A stretch of DNA of 64,000 nt from Gigaspora rosea (GCA_003550325.1 QKWP01000637.1:167820-231819); one strand, 5' to 3'; counted from the first letter of the stretch, positions 44,526-55,965 are shown. The notes: generated by a model not told the origin, from the sequence alone. A program made the numbers and translations.

Positions 44526-44734
44526 TAATAGAATTATACGCGTATAACATTAGATCCAAGTACTATAATAAATCATTGTAATTCTTAAATTTAAATAAGT
44601 GTATCTTTTTATTTAATCTTACAAAATATTTACTTCGGCTCGTTCTTAATATAAATCTATAAGCCAATCAGATTTTGTAAAATCACGAAATGATCTACAA
44701 AAATTATCCAATCAGAATGAAAGCCCGCTATGCT
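43367..44734. mobile_element. 1.4-kb TIR element with a 9-bp target duplication (MULE-like)
   Basis: The ends AGCATAGCGGGCTTT and AAAGCCCGCTATGCT are perfect 15-bp inverted repeats flanked by the exact 9-bp duplication AAGGAACAG (43358-43366, 44735-44743). The inverted similarity continues for another 35 bp (ATTGG...GATCAT). A 9-bp duplication is usual for Mutator-like elements. No transposase frame was found. A lone relative of one end lies at 53465-53535. Confidence 0.85.
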
Positions 44735-44743
44735 AAGGAACAG

Positions 44744-45248
44744 GATAATAGCCTATATAATACCCAGGTATATTTTCCAATTATAGCTATATGAATTTAT
44801 TCCAGTATTGTAATCACATTTGAATCGAAGTAAATTATCCAATTAGACTACCTTGAGATCACAAGATTATAGTCTCGGTCCGCGCTAGATAATTGAATTT
44901 TTTTTTGTTCCTCCATATTATAGATGCTGATTTATCCTATTATCGGACTTTTAAATATTTGTATACAGTTAGCCGTCTATAGAAATATCTATTATGATAG
45001 ATTTTCCGTAGATGGCAAAATACGATTGCCCGATTACTTATTTGCGCGGGTAATAACCAAAAAAGGAAATGTAAATAAATTGAAGTGCGTGAGAAAGATT
45101 TAGGGTTAGAGCCTTAACATTAGAGGCTATAAGATTAGATTGACGCTTACTATATGTAAAATTTCATTCCCGTCGTTTTTAATTAGTGTCCAAGATCGAT
45201 TTAAACATTAGTTTTTGAGTATTTTCGCTTTTTTCTTCTTTACACGTG
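44744..45248. other. Spacer with partial TIR element
   Basis: 45015-45245 shows CTTATTTGCGCGGGTAATA at the left and text homologous to the interior of the 42366 element in inverse (CATTCCCGTCGTTTTTAATT). It also holds degenerate TTAGGGTTAG-type text. No gene. Confidence 0.45.
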
Positions 45249-45964
45249 TAGTGATTTGACCCGAGTGAGTGTCACCGGGTCACCCACGGGTGGGTGGATG
45301 ACCCGGGTTAAGTTATGGCAACCCAGGTGAAAACGGTTGGGTCAACCCGCGGGTTAATCCACAGGTGACCCGTAGGTTTACCCACGGATGACCTGTGAGT
45401 TGACCGGATGACCTGTAAGTTGGTCTACGGGTTGATTCGTAGCTTTGCAATATATTAGCCTCCGAAGATAAGTCAGCCGGAATTGTTATCATATCCATAT
45501 TTTACTCGAGGTTATTATCATAATTTCTGGGACACTCATAAGTTTGTGATTTCGGCATAATAGATTCAATAAACTGAACAACGTGTTATTTCGGACATAA
45601 TAGCTGTTTTCATAAATTCTGGGCCACCTAAAAATTTGCACGTATCCCGAAAACTCTTCGATCATTTAGAATCATCTAACTTTACGGAAACTACTTCGCC
45701 GTTTCCGTATCGAAGTTCCAAACACAGCGAAGTAGTTTCCGAAAAGGTAGGTGATTCTTAGAACGAGATCGAAGAGGTTTCAGGAAACGAGAAAATTTTT
45801 AGGTGGCCCAGAATTTATGAAAACAACTGTAACCACCTGGGCTTGTTTTTTTAATTAATCTGGGTGCCCTGTCGGGTGATCTGTTGGGTGACCCGGGTGG
45901 CGACTTTTTTTAAACTGACCGTTTCCACCTGGGTGAAGATTTTTTAGACGGGTCAATTCACTAC
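45249..45964. mobile_element. hAT-like element with GGGTNACCC repeats
   Basis: Left TAGTGATTTGACCCG and right, inverted, TAGTGAATTGACCCG. Both ends are packed with GGTGACCCG/CGGGTCACC units. No matching TSD, so the boundaries are supported by the TIRs alone. Contains the hairpin at 45609-45821. Confidence 0.62.
45609..45821. mobile_element. Hairpin MITE with CATAAATTCTGGGCCACC ends, nested
   Basis: Left CATAAATTCTGGGCCACCTA and the inverse at the right agree over at least 27 bp, and the inner arms (GAAACTACTTCGC / GCGAAGTAGTTTCC) also pair. Related hairpins or ends occur at 57101-57290 and 56382-56430. Confidence 0.72.
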
Positions 45965-46057
45965 CCCCTATACAATCATCTCCTCTATAATCACATCATA
46001 TGAAAACCTCTCTCTATATCCCATTTTTATTTAAAATAATTTACTATTAAACATATT

Positions 46058-46505
46058 GTTACGGGGTGAATCGTACGTTTAATAATTTATGCAGAAATTA
46101 TAGGCTTTATGTTAGAAGGCAACTCGCCAGAGGCGTGACGTTGGTGATTTGGTATTAATTTTATTTAATTAATTTATTAAAACGATTTATTAACGGAAAT
46201 TTATTAAAGGTATTTTAAGTTTAATATTGGAATCCCGTAGGATGCCTTTTAACAACAGCGAAATCTTTGTCTTTTTATAGTTCCTCCTATCTTAAAGAAT
46301 TCAAGGGGCTTAGGGATTACATCCTTAAAGAAACTAATTCTAACGTAGGGGCTTACAATAATAATTACAGCATAAAAAGGCTTTGCTTCGCTCATTACAA
46401 TATTTTATATTGCAGCCACTTGTAATTATATCTCTTCTTCCTACGTATACTTGTTCCTCAGATGTTTGAGTTTCGTGTTTGTTTGTTTATTTTATTCGGC
46501 CGACA
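46058..46505 (+). mobile_element. Possible LTR fragment
   Basis: Begins TGTTACGGGGTGAATCG, contains CTTTTTATAG and CAATATTTTATATT promoter-like text, and is richer in G+C than the flanks. The end and TSD are unresolved (ACCTTACCCGTG near 46510 may be related to the start in inverse). Weak call. Confidence 0.3.
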
Positions 46506-46869
46506 AACCTTACCCGTGAATGTAGATATTTAGCCTCAATTGTAGTGGCGTTTACTCCTACTATCACGAGTTTACTGTGCCCAATTTCAACCTACGTAGC
46601 TCACCCACAAAAAATTTTCCAGTCATGTGACTTTTTGTGGCGCAAACTAGGCGCAAACCAATTGAATTTTAGGATCAGGTGTAACGTAAAAATTGCGCTT
46701 TTTATGATTTTTCATAAAAAATCACTAATAACTCCGAAGTTTGTCTATGAAATCGTCTACTGCGCATTAACAAAAAAAATTCCTTGCAAAATTTTGGTAT
46801 CAGTAGCATTCTATCCAAGCGTCTAACCCAACCCCTAACTACTCGATTTATTACTTTAATTCTTTCGCT

Positions 46870-47123
46870 TAGTGATTTAAGCCACATGGTTTTAGTCGGC
46901 TGGTTAGCCAGCCGACTAAATCATCGGCTAAGCGGCTGGCTAACGACTAACTATTGGCCTGCATTCGGGATATTTGGCCCGTACTTTATGTCCATTTATT
47001 TTCCTTTTCGGATTCTTATAATAGTTAGCTTTTAGCCGCATTAGCCAGCCGATACATTACATCGGCTGGCTTAGCCGGCTAAGCCGGCTTAGCTGCGGCT
47101 GCATTAGCCGGCTTAAATCACTA
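46870..47123. mobile_element. 254-bp hAT-type MITE (TAGTGATTTAAGCC), exact TSD
   Basis: The ends TAGTGATTTAAGCC and, inverted, TAGTGATTTAAGCC, with CTTTCGCT on both sides (46862-46869, 47124-47131). Subterminal repeats GGCTGGCTTAGCCGGC pair across the element. It is the short relative of the outer element at 34510. Confidence 0.93.
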
Positions 47124-47344
47124 CTTTCGCTTTATTCGATTGTTTTGATTGGTTTGATTTTCACGTTACACCAGATCTCAAATTTTGATTGGTTTGTGCC
47201 ACAAAAAATTCAGAAAATTTTTTGTGGGTCGTCGCCCAATTTCGTAGATCCGTCTTTTGCCCAAAATACTTCCATAAAAGCACAAACTCTTTATAAGCAC
47301 ATTTTTTAAAAAAAGTTCTTAAGTAAAAAAAGTCATGATTATAG

Positions 47345-47515
47345 TGGAGTTTGACTGTACCCGCGGATGGCGACTTGCCCGAGTGCAAACTGTCCACCCG
47401 ACGGTCAATTTCATTACCCGAATGGCGACTGGCCCGTTTCCACCCGGGTGGCAAATTGTCCACCCGACGGGTGACCCGGGTGAAGATTTACCAATTCCAT
47501 AATTCACTATACACG
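47345..47515. mobile_element. hAT-like remnant rich in ACCCGGGTG
   Basis: TAGTGGAGTTTGACTG at the left and, inverted, TAGTGAATTATGG at the right enclose GGTGACCC/CCACCCGGGTGG repeats like those of 45249. No TSD was seen. Confidence 0.45.
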
Positions 47516-47516
47516 C

Positions 47517-47640
47517 GTTCGAATTCTTTGTCAGGCAGATCCGGAATAGTCAAAATTTTCACTCTCCGATTGGCTATTTCCTCTTCAGGAGTTTGTATTA
47601 CCCGCGCAAATAAGTGGATGTCGATGATAGGCAGCAGCAC
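47517..47640 (-). pseudogene. Conserved short coding fragment (copy 2)
   Basis: The minus-strand frame IDIHLFARVIQTPEEEIANR followed by RVKILTIPDLPDKEFERV matches the fragment at 42375-42485. Differences between the two fall both at third positions and in residues. It runs into the adjacent hAT-like remnant and stops. Function unknown. Confidence 0.35.
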
Positions 47641-47644
47641 GTAA

Positions 47645-49500
47645 ATAAGTAAGTCTGTCTATATGCTCCATATTTAGAGTGCATGATGTTGCACTTAAAT
47701 GCTCGTACTACGCTTAATGAGAATTTTAACGCAAGAATGATAACGATATGAGTTAGTGTGAGTAAATAGTAAAATAATATTAATTACTAACAAGGTAAAG
47801 CGTCGCGCAAATCCTGTGAGTCGTTACGTAGGATATCATTAATTAGAATTTAAAGTGGATTCGGAATTTCCTAAATTAAGGCTAATAATACAATCAACCC
47901 TCAAATGCTGGTTTTATATAATAATTTCGAATCCACTTAGATTCCATTTTCTCTTACAACATATATATGCAGTAATATATGACGAATAATAATTATATGA
48001 AAGGTGAAATCTGCGCAGTGGGGATGATTTTCTTGGATAGATCAAAAATAACCAAACTTTATCTCAGAATCCATGTTAACTTAATAATTTTGGTTAACAA
48101 AAAACATAAATTATATAAATTTATCGAGTCTCGTTAAGTATTTCGTTTCATACCTGAGCTCTACCGGAGCTCTACCAGAGCACTATTAAGTTGAAGAGCA
48201 AGAGGATGAGAATAGTCTATATAAAACGCGATCAATTTCGTGATACATAACCTTTTTTAGCCATTTTTTCGCTATAAACGAATTCGGGACATTTACGTTT
48301 CACAATTATGAAGGAGTTTTTTTAATGTTAAAAATAGTAAAATTGAAGCCGAAGCCTCATTTTCACTTATATTTCGTCAGTTGAAATATCAATTTAATAA
48401 TATAAATATATACATTAATAATAACATACTTAAAATTTTTTCTAGAATGTATTATTTTAAATGTGCATACAAAACTTATTGAAATATATATACAGTAATA
48501 AGAACTACAACTTTTGCGTCTAAAAACTTTGTTTTCCAATAAATTCTATTAAAAGTGACAGAAATTAATTGTTATATTAATCTGCATCAATTTAAAATGC
48601 CTTTTATATGGTTTAAAAATGTGAAAACGATTCGGTATACCCGATTCTTGAAAATTCTGAAAATCTAGGGAATTTTTCCATGATATGGTAATCCGCGTCT
48701 TTACACAACGGCCGTACAAACACAAGGAAATTCATATGCGTTAGAAAGCATTGGCCTAATAGTGGTAGATCAAGAAAATATTTTGGACCTAAAAGTCGAA
48801 GGGATGCTACGTACGTACTGTACATGCCTCTATTTTCGTACCTGATGCTTTTGATAACTGCATCCACATGTTTCCAGCAAGAAGCCTAATATAATCCTTA
48901 CATAATTAATGTTAAAAAAAATCCCCCAATAACTTACATTCATGCATTTTATGGAATTCGATTATTTAACGTTAAATAAGGCCATTGGAAATTGGGCATT
49001 AAAAAGGGTGAATTACAGGTTACTCAGATGTAGAGCTTATAATCTCTATCGGATATTATTAAATTATTATGATTATCCAGGAAAGTCATTATAAATTCGG
49101 GCAGCTATATAGAATTAATTCCTACTTGAATATAATCATTACTCATATGTTATCATGCACTTTCATGTTGAGATACCTTTAACATCCAACGGTAAAATAT
49201 TTATTTCGACTGATTATGTCGATAGGAATTAAGATGATCCAGTTAATTTGAACGATCGGATAATAATCCGTATAGATGCTTATTACATCATTTGGTTACG
49301 TCCTATATAAAAAATTACGTTAAACCGGTTTATAAAATTGAGCCGTAGCTATAATCATTACAAAAACGGTTATTGATCATCTACCTGTTAAATAAAATCT
49401 AAGATATTGATATACCAGAAGCCATGCGCGAGATCTTTGAAATGCCTATCTTGAATAATAACCAAAATCATAATAAAAAAAAAAATAAGGCAAGTTTGGA
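47645..49500. other. Long spacer upstream of the secreted-protein gene
   Basis: No TIR element or gene that I can support. The minus-strand frame 48613-48867 lacks a convincing start and has no recognisable motif. The sequence is less repetitive than elsewhere, so regulatory DNA is possible. Confidence 0.35.
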
Positions 49501-49531
49501 TAATTTAGTAATTCTTTTTAATTGGAAATTT

Positions 49532-49542
49532 GTCTATAAATA
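49532..49542 (+). promoter_or_regulatory. TATA-like box of the secreted-protein gene
   Basis: TCTATAAATAT lies about 100 bp before the ATG, a plausible TATA position with a short 5' leader that is CT-rich (CTTTCTAAAATATTCTCTTG). Inferred from position and motif. Confidence 0.5.
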
Positions 49543-49640
49543 TGCTTCGATTTCTTATGTTTCAGGTCATTAATTCATTATAACTTTCTAAAATATTCTC
49601 TTGAACCTAAAAAAATAATTACATTATACAAACTTTAATC

Positions 49641-50000
49641 ATGAAATTCTTGTCGATCTTATCCATTTTTTTGGTATTTATTATTGCTATTGCTCACGCA
49701 GCCCCTGCCGTTAAAAGGGATATCGGAAGCAAAGTAGGCGAATTTGGAGTGAGATTCAAGGACCTATACGCGAAGCAGACTAGTGACGTGCTAAAAACCT
49801 ACAAAGACTTTGAGAAACAAAACGAAGCTTTTAATAAGGCAATACCAGAAGCTGCTAAACAGGATGGTACAGATCAAGAAGTCGTAGACTGGTTATTGAA
49901 ATGGAATGAGAAATATGATAAAGAAGTAAAACAATTGAGAGCTATCACCAAGAATTTGAGAAAGTCAATCAGCAAACTTAATAAAAAATTGCATAAATAA
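49641..50000 (+). CDS. Small secreted lysine-rich protein with Kex2 site (effector candidate)
   Basis: An intronless 119-residue frame from ATG. Residues 1-20 form a classical signal peptide (MKFLSILSIFLVFIIAIAHA) with an Ala-x-Ala cleavage context, followed by a short pro-segment APAVKR ending in the dibasic Kex2 site K25-R26. The mature part (about 93 residues) has no Cys, is rich in Lys and Glu/Asp and has heptad-like hydrophobic spacing (LLKWNEKYDKEVKQLRAITK), predicting a helical coiled coil. Codon and base use is clearly less AT-biased than the flanks and it is alone in a transposon-poor interval with its own TATA-like box. Signal plus Kex2-processed small proteins are typical secreted fungal proteins; a role in host interaction is inference. 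No family was recognised. Confidence 0.85.
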   Translation: MKFLSILSIFLVFIIAIAHAAPAVKRDIGSKVGEFGVRFKDLYAKQTSDVLKTYKDFEKQNEAFNKAIPEAAKQDGTDQEVVDWLLKWNEKYDKEVKQLRAITKNLRKSISKLNKKLHK

Positions 50001-51054
50001 CTTTCTTATATATTTTTTTTCATAACGTTGCTCTTTCATGATAAATACATAATTGATTATTATTATCGTAATGGTTAATAACTAATTATTTAAATTTTTT
50101 TAAAAAATTGATAATGTTCCTTATTATGTTCCTTATTCTATACTCTATTGTCTCAGATAATTAAATCAGATTAAATTTAATAATTATTTGTTGTTCAGTT
50201 CAATTGTAATTTTTATCTTAATAAATATAGTAATAAACTGGATTAATTTTCTATACAAACTAATTTTTTTTTCCTAATACCCATTGGATAAAAAATTGGG
50301 CAATTAATATTGATTTAACATTAAATTTAATCTCCAAGCTACTTATTTGGCTATTTATACAAAATCGACTGTTCTCATAAATATAACGCTTGGACCGGAT
50401 ATCCGGATACCCATTTTACTTTACCCGGTTTATAAGAGTTAGATCCGGATAACCGTCAGTTTTTAGTTGCGGATATCCGGTCGATTCAGTTATCCCGTTA
50501 TTATTCTCATGAGAAGATATTTAAATGACTGAAGTAATTATTATTGACCATTCAAATCGGTTGAAGAAAATTTGCGAATGTATTTAAAAACTTTGTATTA
50601 CCGGTATTACCGTTAGACCTCTTTAAATGCGCCTTATGGGATCCAAACTTTTAACAAACTTTTAACAATATGCATTTATAGAACAACAAGAAAAAACGCA
50701 TTTATCGAGGCCAAGTATATGCCGTATTTGTTTTAGGCAGGATTTGAGAGTGCACTTAGAAAGCAAATTAATTTATCATATTTGTTCTCAAACAGCTCCC
50801 CAATATGATTAGCTAGTGATCGGATGTATAAATCATTACGATTAATCGAGTGGTTAATTCGGTTAATCGAAGAAAAATTCATTGTGCGAAATGCGTAAAT
50901 ACGGATTTTAAATTAAATAGAGTTTCTCTAACAAAACAGATTGGTGGTCTCAGTTGAGATTAAACCTAGGTGCCGCACAAAAAATGCGTGGCAGATTATC
51001 GATTTTGATTGGTTGTACTGAAGATCCTTTTTAAATTTTAATCTTTTTAAAAAA
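50001..51054. other. Spacer with GGATATCCGG remnants
   Basis: 50388-50490 has GGATATCCGGATACC, CCGGATAACC and GCGGATATCCGG, like the subterminal repeats of hAT MITEs (5952). No boundaries can be set. No gene seen. Confidence 0.4.
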
Positions 51055-51173
51055 AAACTTTTAGTGATGGTTTCTCAACAACTACTGGTCAAATTCGACA
51101 AATTTAATTCTATGAACTTGTAGAATGAAAATAAATAAAAAAAAACCAAATTTGTTGAGATTGGTCTGGTAGT

Positions 51174-51286
51174 TAGGGTTGTTAATGGAGCACTCCAGTC
51201 AATAATAAAACATATAACCCATTCTGGAGCACTCCAGAAGTGGGTTATATGTTTTATTAGTGTGGAGTACTCCATTAATAACCCTA
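51174..51286. mobile_element. 113-bp hAT-type hairpin MITE, exact TSD
   Basis: TAGGGTTGTTAATGGAGCAC and its inverted partner TAGGGTTATTAATGGAGTAC extend into arms covering nearly the whole element. CTGGTAGT flanks both sides (51166-51173, 51287-51294). Inserted in module B. Confidence 0.93.
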
Positions 51287-51599
51287 CTGGTAGTTGTCGA
51301 GAGATATTTGTAAATTTTTAAAAAAAAATGTTAAAGAAAACAAGATTACATTCACATTTTTTAAACTTCAAATAATAATTTCTTGGCAACTACTGACCAA
51401 ATATAATAAAAAGTTCTTTATTTTAATTCTACAGGCCTGTAGAATTAAATAAAAAAAATTTTCATTGAATCTTATTAGGTAGTTGTCGAGATATCTTCAT
51501 TTAAAAGTTTGTTATAACTTCCATTTAAAAGAAAATATCTTGACAACCATCTAATGGAATTTAATGAAATAATTCTACAGACCTGTAAATTCAGAAATT

Positions 51600-51840
51600 A
51601 CAGCTAATTTGAAAATTAGTGGACACGTGATGAATTTTGTTCGGTAATTGTTTTTCGGTAATAAAAGTATATCTTTCGATAATATAATTTTCGGCCGGTA
51701 CAAAACATACCGCGATAATATACCGGCCGAAAATTATATTATCGAAAAACTATACAGTTATTACCGAAAAAATAATTATCGAAATTTGGATGATCATCAC
51801 AAAATTCATTACGTGTCCCACTAATTTTCAAATCAGCTGT
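51600..51840. mobile_element. Hairpin MITE with CAGCTAATTTGAAAATTAGT ends
   Basis: The left end and the inverted right end (CAGCTGATTTGAAAATTAGT) agree at 19 of 20 positions, and the inner arms (CGATAATATAATTTTCGGCCGGTA and inverse) pair too. TSD not exact. Lies within module B. Confidence 0.75.
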
Positions 51841-52557
51841 CAAAATAAAAAATTTTATTGAATTTGGTTCTGTTTGAAATTTAAAAAAATTTAAATTTTA
51901 TATGAATATTTCTCAAGAACTACCTGGCTAATCTCAATAAATTTTAATCCTTACAACTTGATAGTTTATAGAATTTGCTTACATAAAATAATATAAATAT
52001 TTGCTACATCATTGACATCTCGATAACATTTCATTTAATATTAAAGAATCTATATAATTGCTGAATATAATTATTGCCGTAACAATTATGTAGTCAAATA
52101 TGACTGTCGTTTCGATAAGTTATTTGTAAAATTGTTAAGAGGACGAATAGCTGGAGGCCAAGTTTATGAATCAAATTTCAGATCCTAAGCTTTGGGTGCT
52201 AAAGTTTTAGGTATTTGAGTAATCACCCTTTTTTTCTAGAGCCATAATAGTAATTAATTGATTGTTAAGAAGAAGATAGCTCTAGTATAGATCGTTATTT
52301 TTGTATCAATTAATTATAGCATTTGAGTGTTATCTCAATCGCTATCCCATTACATTGAGAAAGGTGCTTTAAGATCTGAATTTTAATTTCTATATATCAA
52401 ACTCTGGTTATGGCAAACTAAAAGATTCAGAGCAAATACATATATAAATTATTTTTTACATAATCAAAAGTTATATATTTGTTATAAAGCACCAAAACTT
52501 AATTGGATTATTAATATAGTCATTGATATAAATATATTTATACAATATAATACATAT

Positions 52558-52808
52558 GGGCCGATTTTTGGAATCTGCAAGTAGAGCGTACTTTTTAAAA
52601 ACTTTAAAGCTAAATAACCTTTGATATACTAGTCCGTTTTAAATAATTTTACTATCAAAATGTTCATCTCTTTGAGAAGCCCAAAATCATTAAAATCCAA
52701 TCACAGGATCGTGAGATAATGCGCTGTCAAATAGTGACGCACCTAGAGGGTGGGACCCATTGGTTAGACATGGTAATACACTCTACTTATAAATTCCAAA
52801 AATTGGCC
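52558..52808. mobile_element. 251-bp TIR element containing half of module A
   Basis: Left GGGCCGATTTTTGGAATCTG and inverted right GGCCAATTTTTGGAATTTAT, each followed by AAGTAGAG. Inside is one arm of module A (CCTTTGATATACTAGTCCG...GAGAAGCCCAAAATC). AT may be the TSD. Confidence 0.6.
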
Positions 52809-53464
52809 ATTATGAAACATATAAAATCGCAGCTATATTAATCTATATACTAAAACTTCAAATATTCAACGCGTCAAACATCCCATATGACAAAATGATG
52901 GCTATGTACCTAGTAACATTATAATTTTCCAAACCAAAGTCATTATGAATTATTAACCGATATGCTGTATAGATTAAAATCAGGTTAATCTATAATCAAT
53001 ATAAAATACAAGCTTTAGTGCATCTCCAAAGTAGTGACTGGACTCATCAACTCGCAATTCAGCAATTGTTAAAGTCTGGCGCTCAAATCTGCTTTTATAG
53101 ATTGTAATTAGATTTTTGTGACTCGAGTAATTCAAATAATTCGAATAAATTGATATCAATCACATGACTCGAGTACTCTTCCGAGCTTAACTCGTGAATC
53201 ACAGTTTGAAACGAATCCAGTCTCTACTCCAAAGCAAGAAAGAAGTAAATTTGCCTAAATTTTTGTTAGAGCTTTGCCTGGTTTTGTCTGGTTTTGTTTA
53301 AGGCTATAATTTTAGATTTAAATTATTCAGATTTCATAGTAATTGTTAAGAAAAATGGTGATTATACTTATTTTTTTTCTGACATACTTTACCATTTAGA
53401 TAACATAGTTTTTTTTTTATTCATGATTCGATATTTTTAATAATTTCAATCAACCAATAAAATT

Positions 53465-53870
53465 TTTACAATATCACGAGATGATCTACAAAAATTGACC
53501 AATTACTATGAAAGCCATGAAAGCCCGCTATGGGGAGTCCTTAAAATATACCCGGCTTTTTCAAAAATCGTCTATAACGCAAAATTTGGCTTACACAACC
53601 ACCTTCTGCGTCTTAACAAAAAAATTTCTTGCAAAATTTTGCTGTATATAAGACTCTTGCTAACGTCGTCCGAACGCTCACCCTTACCCTAATATCGAAA
53701 GTTAACGTTTTAATCGAAAATGCAATGACGCGTCGCGATTTTTTTTCAGCCAATAGAATTTTAGCGCATATCATCACGTGCCTGCGGAAATTTATGCGGT
53801 TCCTATGTATGATCATTAGTATGATCATTCAAATATCAATTTAGCATCTACTATTCGTTAATTCTGAAAC
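53465..53870. mobile_element. Truncated TIR elements (GATCTACAAAAATTG end plus GTTCCTATGTAT end)
   Basis: 53465-53535 matches the right end of the 43367 element. From 53560 to 53812 the sequence is the inverse of 61136-61400 (ACGCAAAATTTGGCTTACAC, CGCGTCGCGATTTTTTT, TTTATGCGGTTCCTATGTAT). Only one end of each element is present, so this is a join of two fragments. Confidence 0.6.
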
Positions 53871-54750
53871 ACCATCATATGATCGTTCACGATTAATGAC
53901 CGATCTTACCGATCAAAGATGGCTATCATGTATATGAACCATTTTTTACTATGGACACGTAGAGACCTCTGTATTATGTGAAATGAAATGCAATTTATGC
54001 GGCCAATACTGTGAAAACCTCCAGGATTATACGAAATTATTTGCGATTTTTAATAACTTTTGCCAGATAAATAGTATAGTCATAGTGAGAAGGTTTCAGA
54101 ATTAACTTTTTTCGAAAATAAGTGGGAGTTTAAAAAAAAAATCCTGTTTTTTTTAAAAAAATTCCGAATCAGAGATTTTTAATCGGCGTATCCGGTTAGG
54201 GTGATAAACGGACTAAGTAATCAAAACTATGTAAGGTAACTATAGAATTTAATATATTACAGATTTCACGAAAGAAAGCATCGTTATCACTATTGATATA
54301 TATCAATATAACAAAAATTTTTAATATATTTATTAAAAATTTCAAAACGATTCAACTCACTAAAAAGATGAGGAATTGCTTGAAAATTTTTACAAAATGT
54401 CTACAAAGTGTCAAACAACAAAGTTACGTTCGAATCTTTTATGCTAATATGTAAATTTTAGGTGTTCAACTAATAGAATTTATAATTTATTAAAAAAAAT
54501 TCGTACAATAAGTACAACCAAAAAAATTTACTAGAGCTTTTGCAAAAATCGAGCGTAACTTTTTAGAGATAGTTCTTATGAAGAGATTTCACTCAAAAGA
54601 AATTAGAAAAAGAAGCGCAATATTCAGAGGAATCTTTTTTATAAATAATTGAAGAAAATGATATTTTAGTCAATCATTTTTAATTTCGCTGATTAAAAAT
54701 TTACCATAGTGAAATTACATAGAGACTTACATAGGTTTGATTAAATATGC
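53871..54750. other. AT-rich spacer
   Basis: No gene or bounded repeat that I can support. Confidence 0.35.
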
Positions 54751-54760
54751 CGTGTGACAC

Positions 54761-55472
54761 TGGGGTTGGCTGTCAACCAAGTAAATCAAAATTATGTATG
54801 TTATAATTTTTTTTGTGTAACAGTGTACATGTACAGTACAGTACGTACGTACGTATAATATCTAGAATATGTTGAAGTTGATCGGGATTCATTGTATCTA
54901 AACATTGATTTATTTCATTAATTGTCTCATCACACTGTTTTTTTTTTTTTTTTTTTTTTTCTAACCGAATTTTGTTACAATTTTTAGCTGATATCGACGC
55001 TTATATGATTTGTATATACCCATTTCAAGTATATACAAAAATAGATGCCCAGCTCTAACTTTACCACAATTCAAAGTAATATTTTAAAAACATAAATATA
55101 AAGTCTTTATAAAAAAAGTTACGAAGTTATTTTTTACATTTAATTGTAAAAAAAAAAACTTACGATTCTGTTTAAATTTAAAATTTTAATATAAATAACG
55201 AATTTGGAACTAATGTTTATAAAATTATATTAAAAAAGGCTTCGTAGCTTTGTAATTGTGATATGTGAGGAACGATTAGTGCTTAGAAAAGTTTAAAAGA
55301 AAGAAAATTTTGACCTGCACATCTAAAATAAAGTTTAAGTTATTTTTATATTAATTTACGTAATATTTACATAAATCAGCATAATGATCAAATTTTGACT
55401 TAAAAATTTTAATAATTAATTTTTAAGACGACATAATATAATTTTGATTTACATAGTTGACAGCCAACCCCA
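54761..55472. mobile_element. 712-bp TIR element with 9-bp target duplication
   Basis: The ends TGGGGTTGGCTGTCAAC and, inverted, TGGGGTTGGCTGTCAAC continue to match for about 30 bp (GTAAATCAAAATTAT). GTGTGACAC flanks both sides (54752-54760, 55473-55481). Because the duplication is nearly palindromic, part of it might instead belong to the TIR. A minus-strand frame at about 54790-54940 (CDETINEINQCLDTMNPDQL, then QHILDII) looks like a captured coding piece. Confidence 0.8.
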
Positions 55473-55965
55473 GTGTGACACCCTAGTATCCGGTGATAAA
55501 ATTAACTTTTTTGATAAATATCAACCGGTAGGCGATTATGTAAACAAAGAATAAATAAGACTTTAAGCTTTTAAGTTTATCATTTATTTTTTTTTATCAA
55601 ATTCAGCTCATATAAAATCTGATTATATGCATTATTATTAGGATTGAATCTGGTAAATAATAATGATAATTTGCTCTTTGCAGCACTCAAATAAATTTTA
55701 TATATGCTTTGAAAAAAAAAACCTCAGAACAAAAATTTGGCGATCTCGTTATATATCAAGTCGGATTGTAATCCGAAGCAAAAAAAAAATAACTATGGGG
55801 AACTACGATCGTTAAATAAAGTTTCGGTACAAAAAAAATTGGGTCACCCCGACAAAAATTTGTCGATTGATTTTTCGCCGATTCGGTTATATAATTTTCG
55901 GCATAATATAGTAATAGGTTCAGTAAAATTGATAAGTTACATAATTTAGGATTAGGTGTCTAACA

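Larger units (their letters stand above)
51055..51920. repeat. Fold-back module B cluster with two MITEs inserted
   Basis: Repeated arms TTTCTCAACAACTACTGG..., TTAATTCTA-x4-CTTGTAGAAT and GGTAGTTGTCGAGA occur at 51063-51175/51287-51310, 51365-51495 and 51520-51900, in alternate directions. The elements at 51174-51286 and 51600-51840 interrupt them. Homologous to 22948-23660. Confidence 0.65.

Noticed and set aside
46479-46826. Plus-strand frame of 115 codons
   Set aside because: It runs from LTR-like text into a repeat related to 41750-42010; no common frame is kept between the copies.
48613-48867. Minus-strand frame of 84 codons starting at GTG
   Set aside because: No ATG start of comparable length, no domain, no signal peptide and no promoter context; kept only as a remark in the spacer entry.
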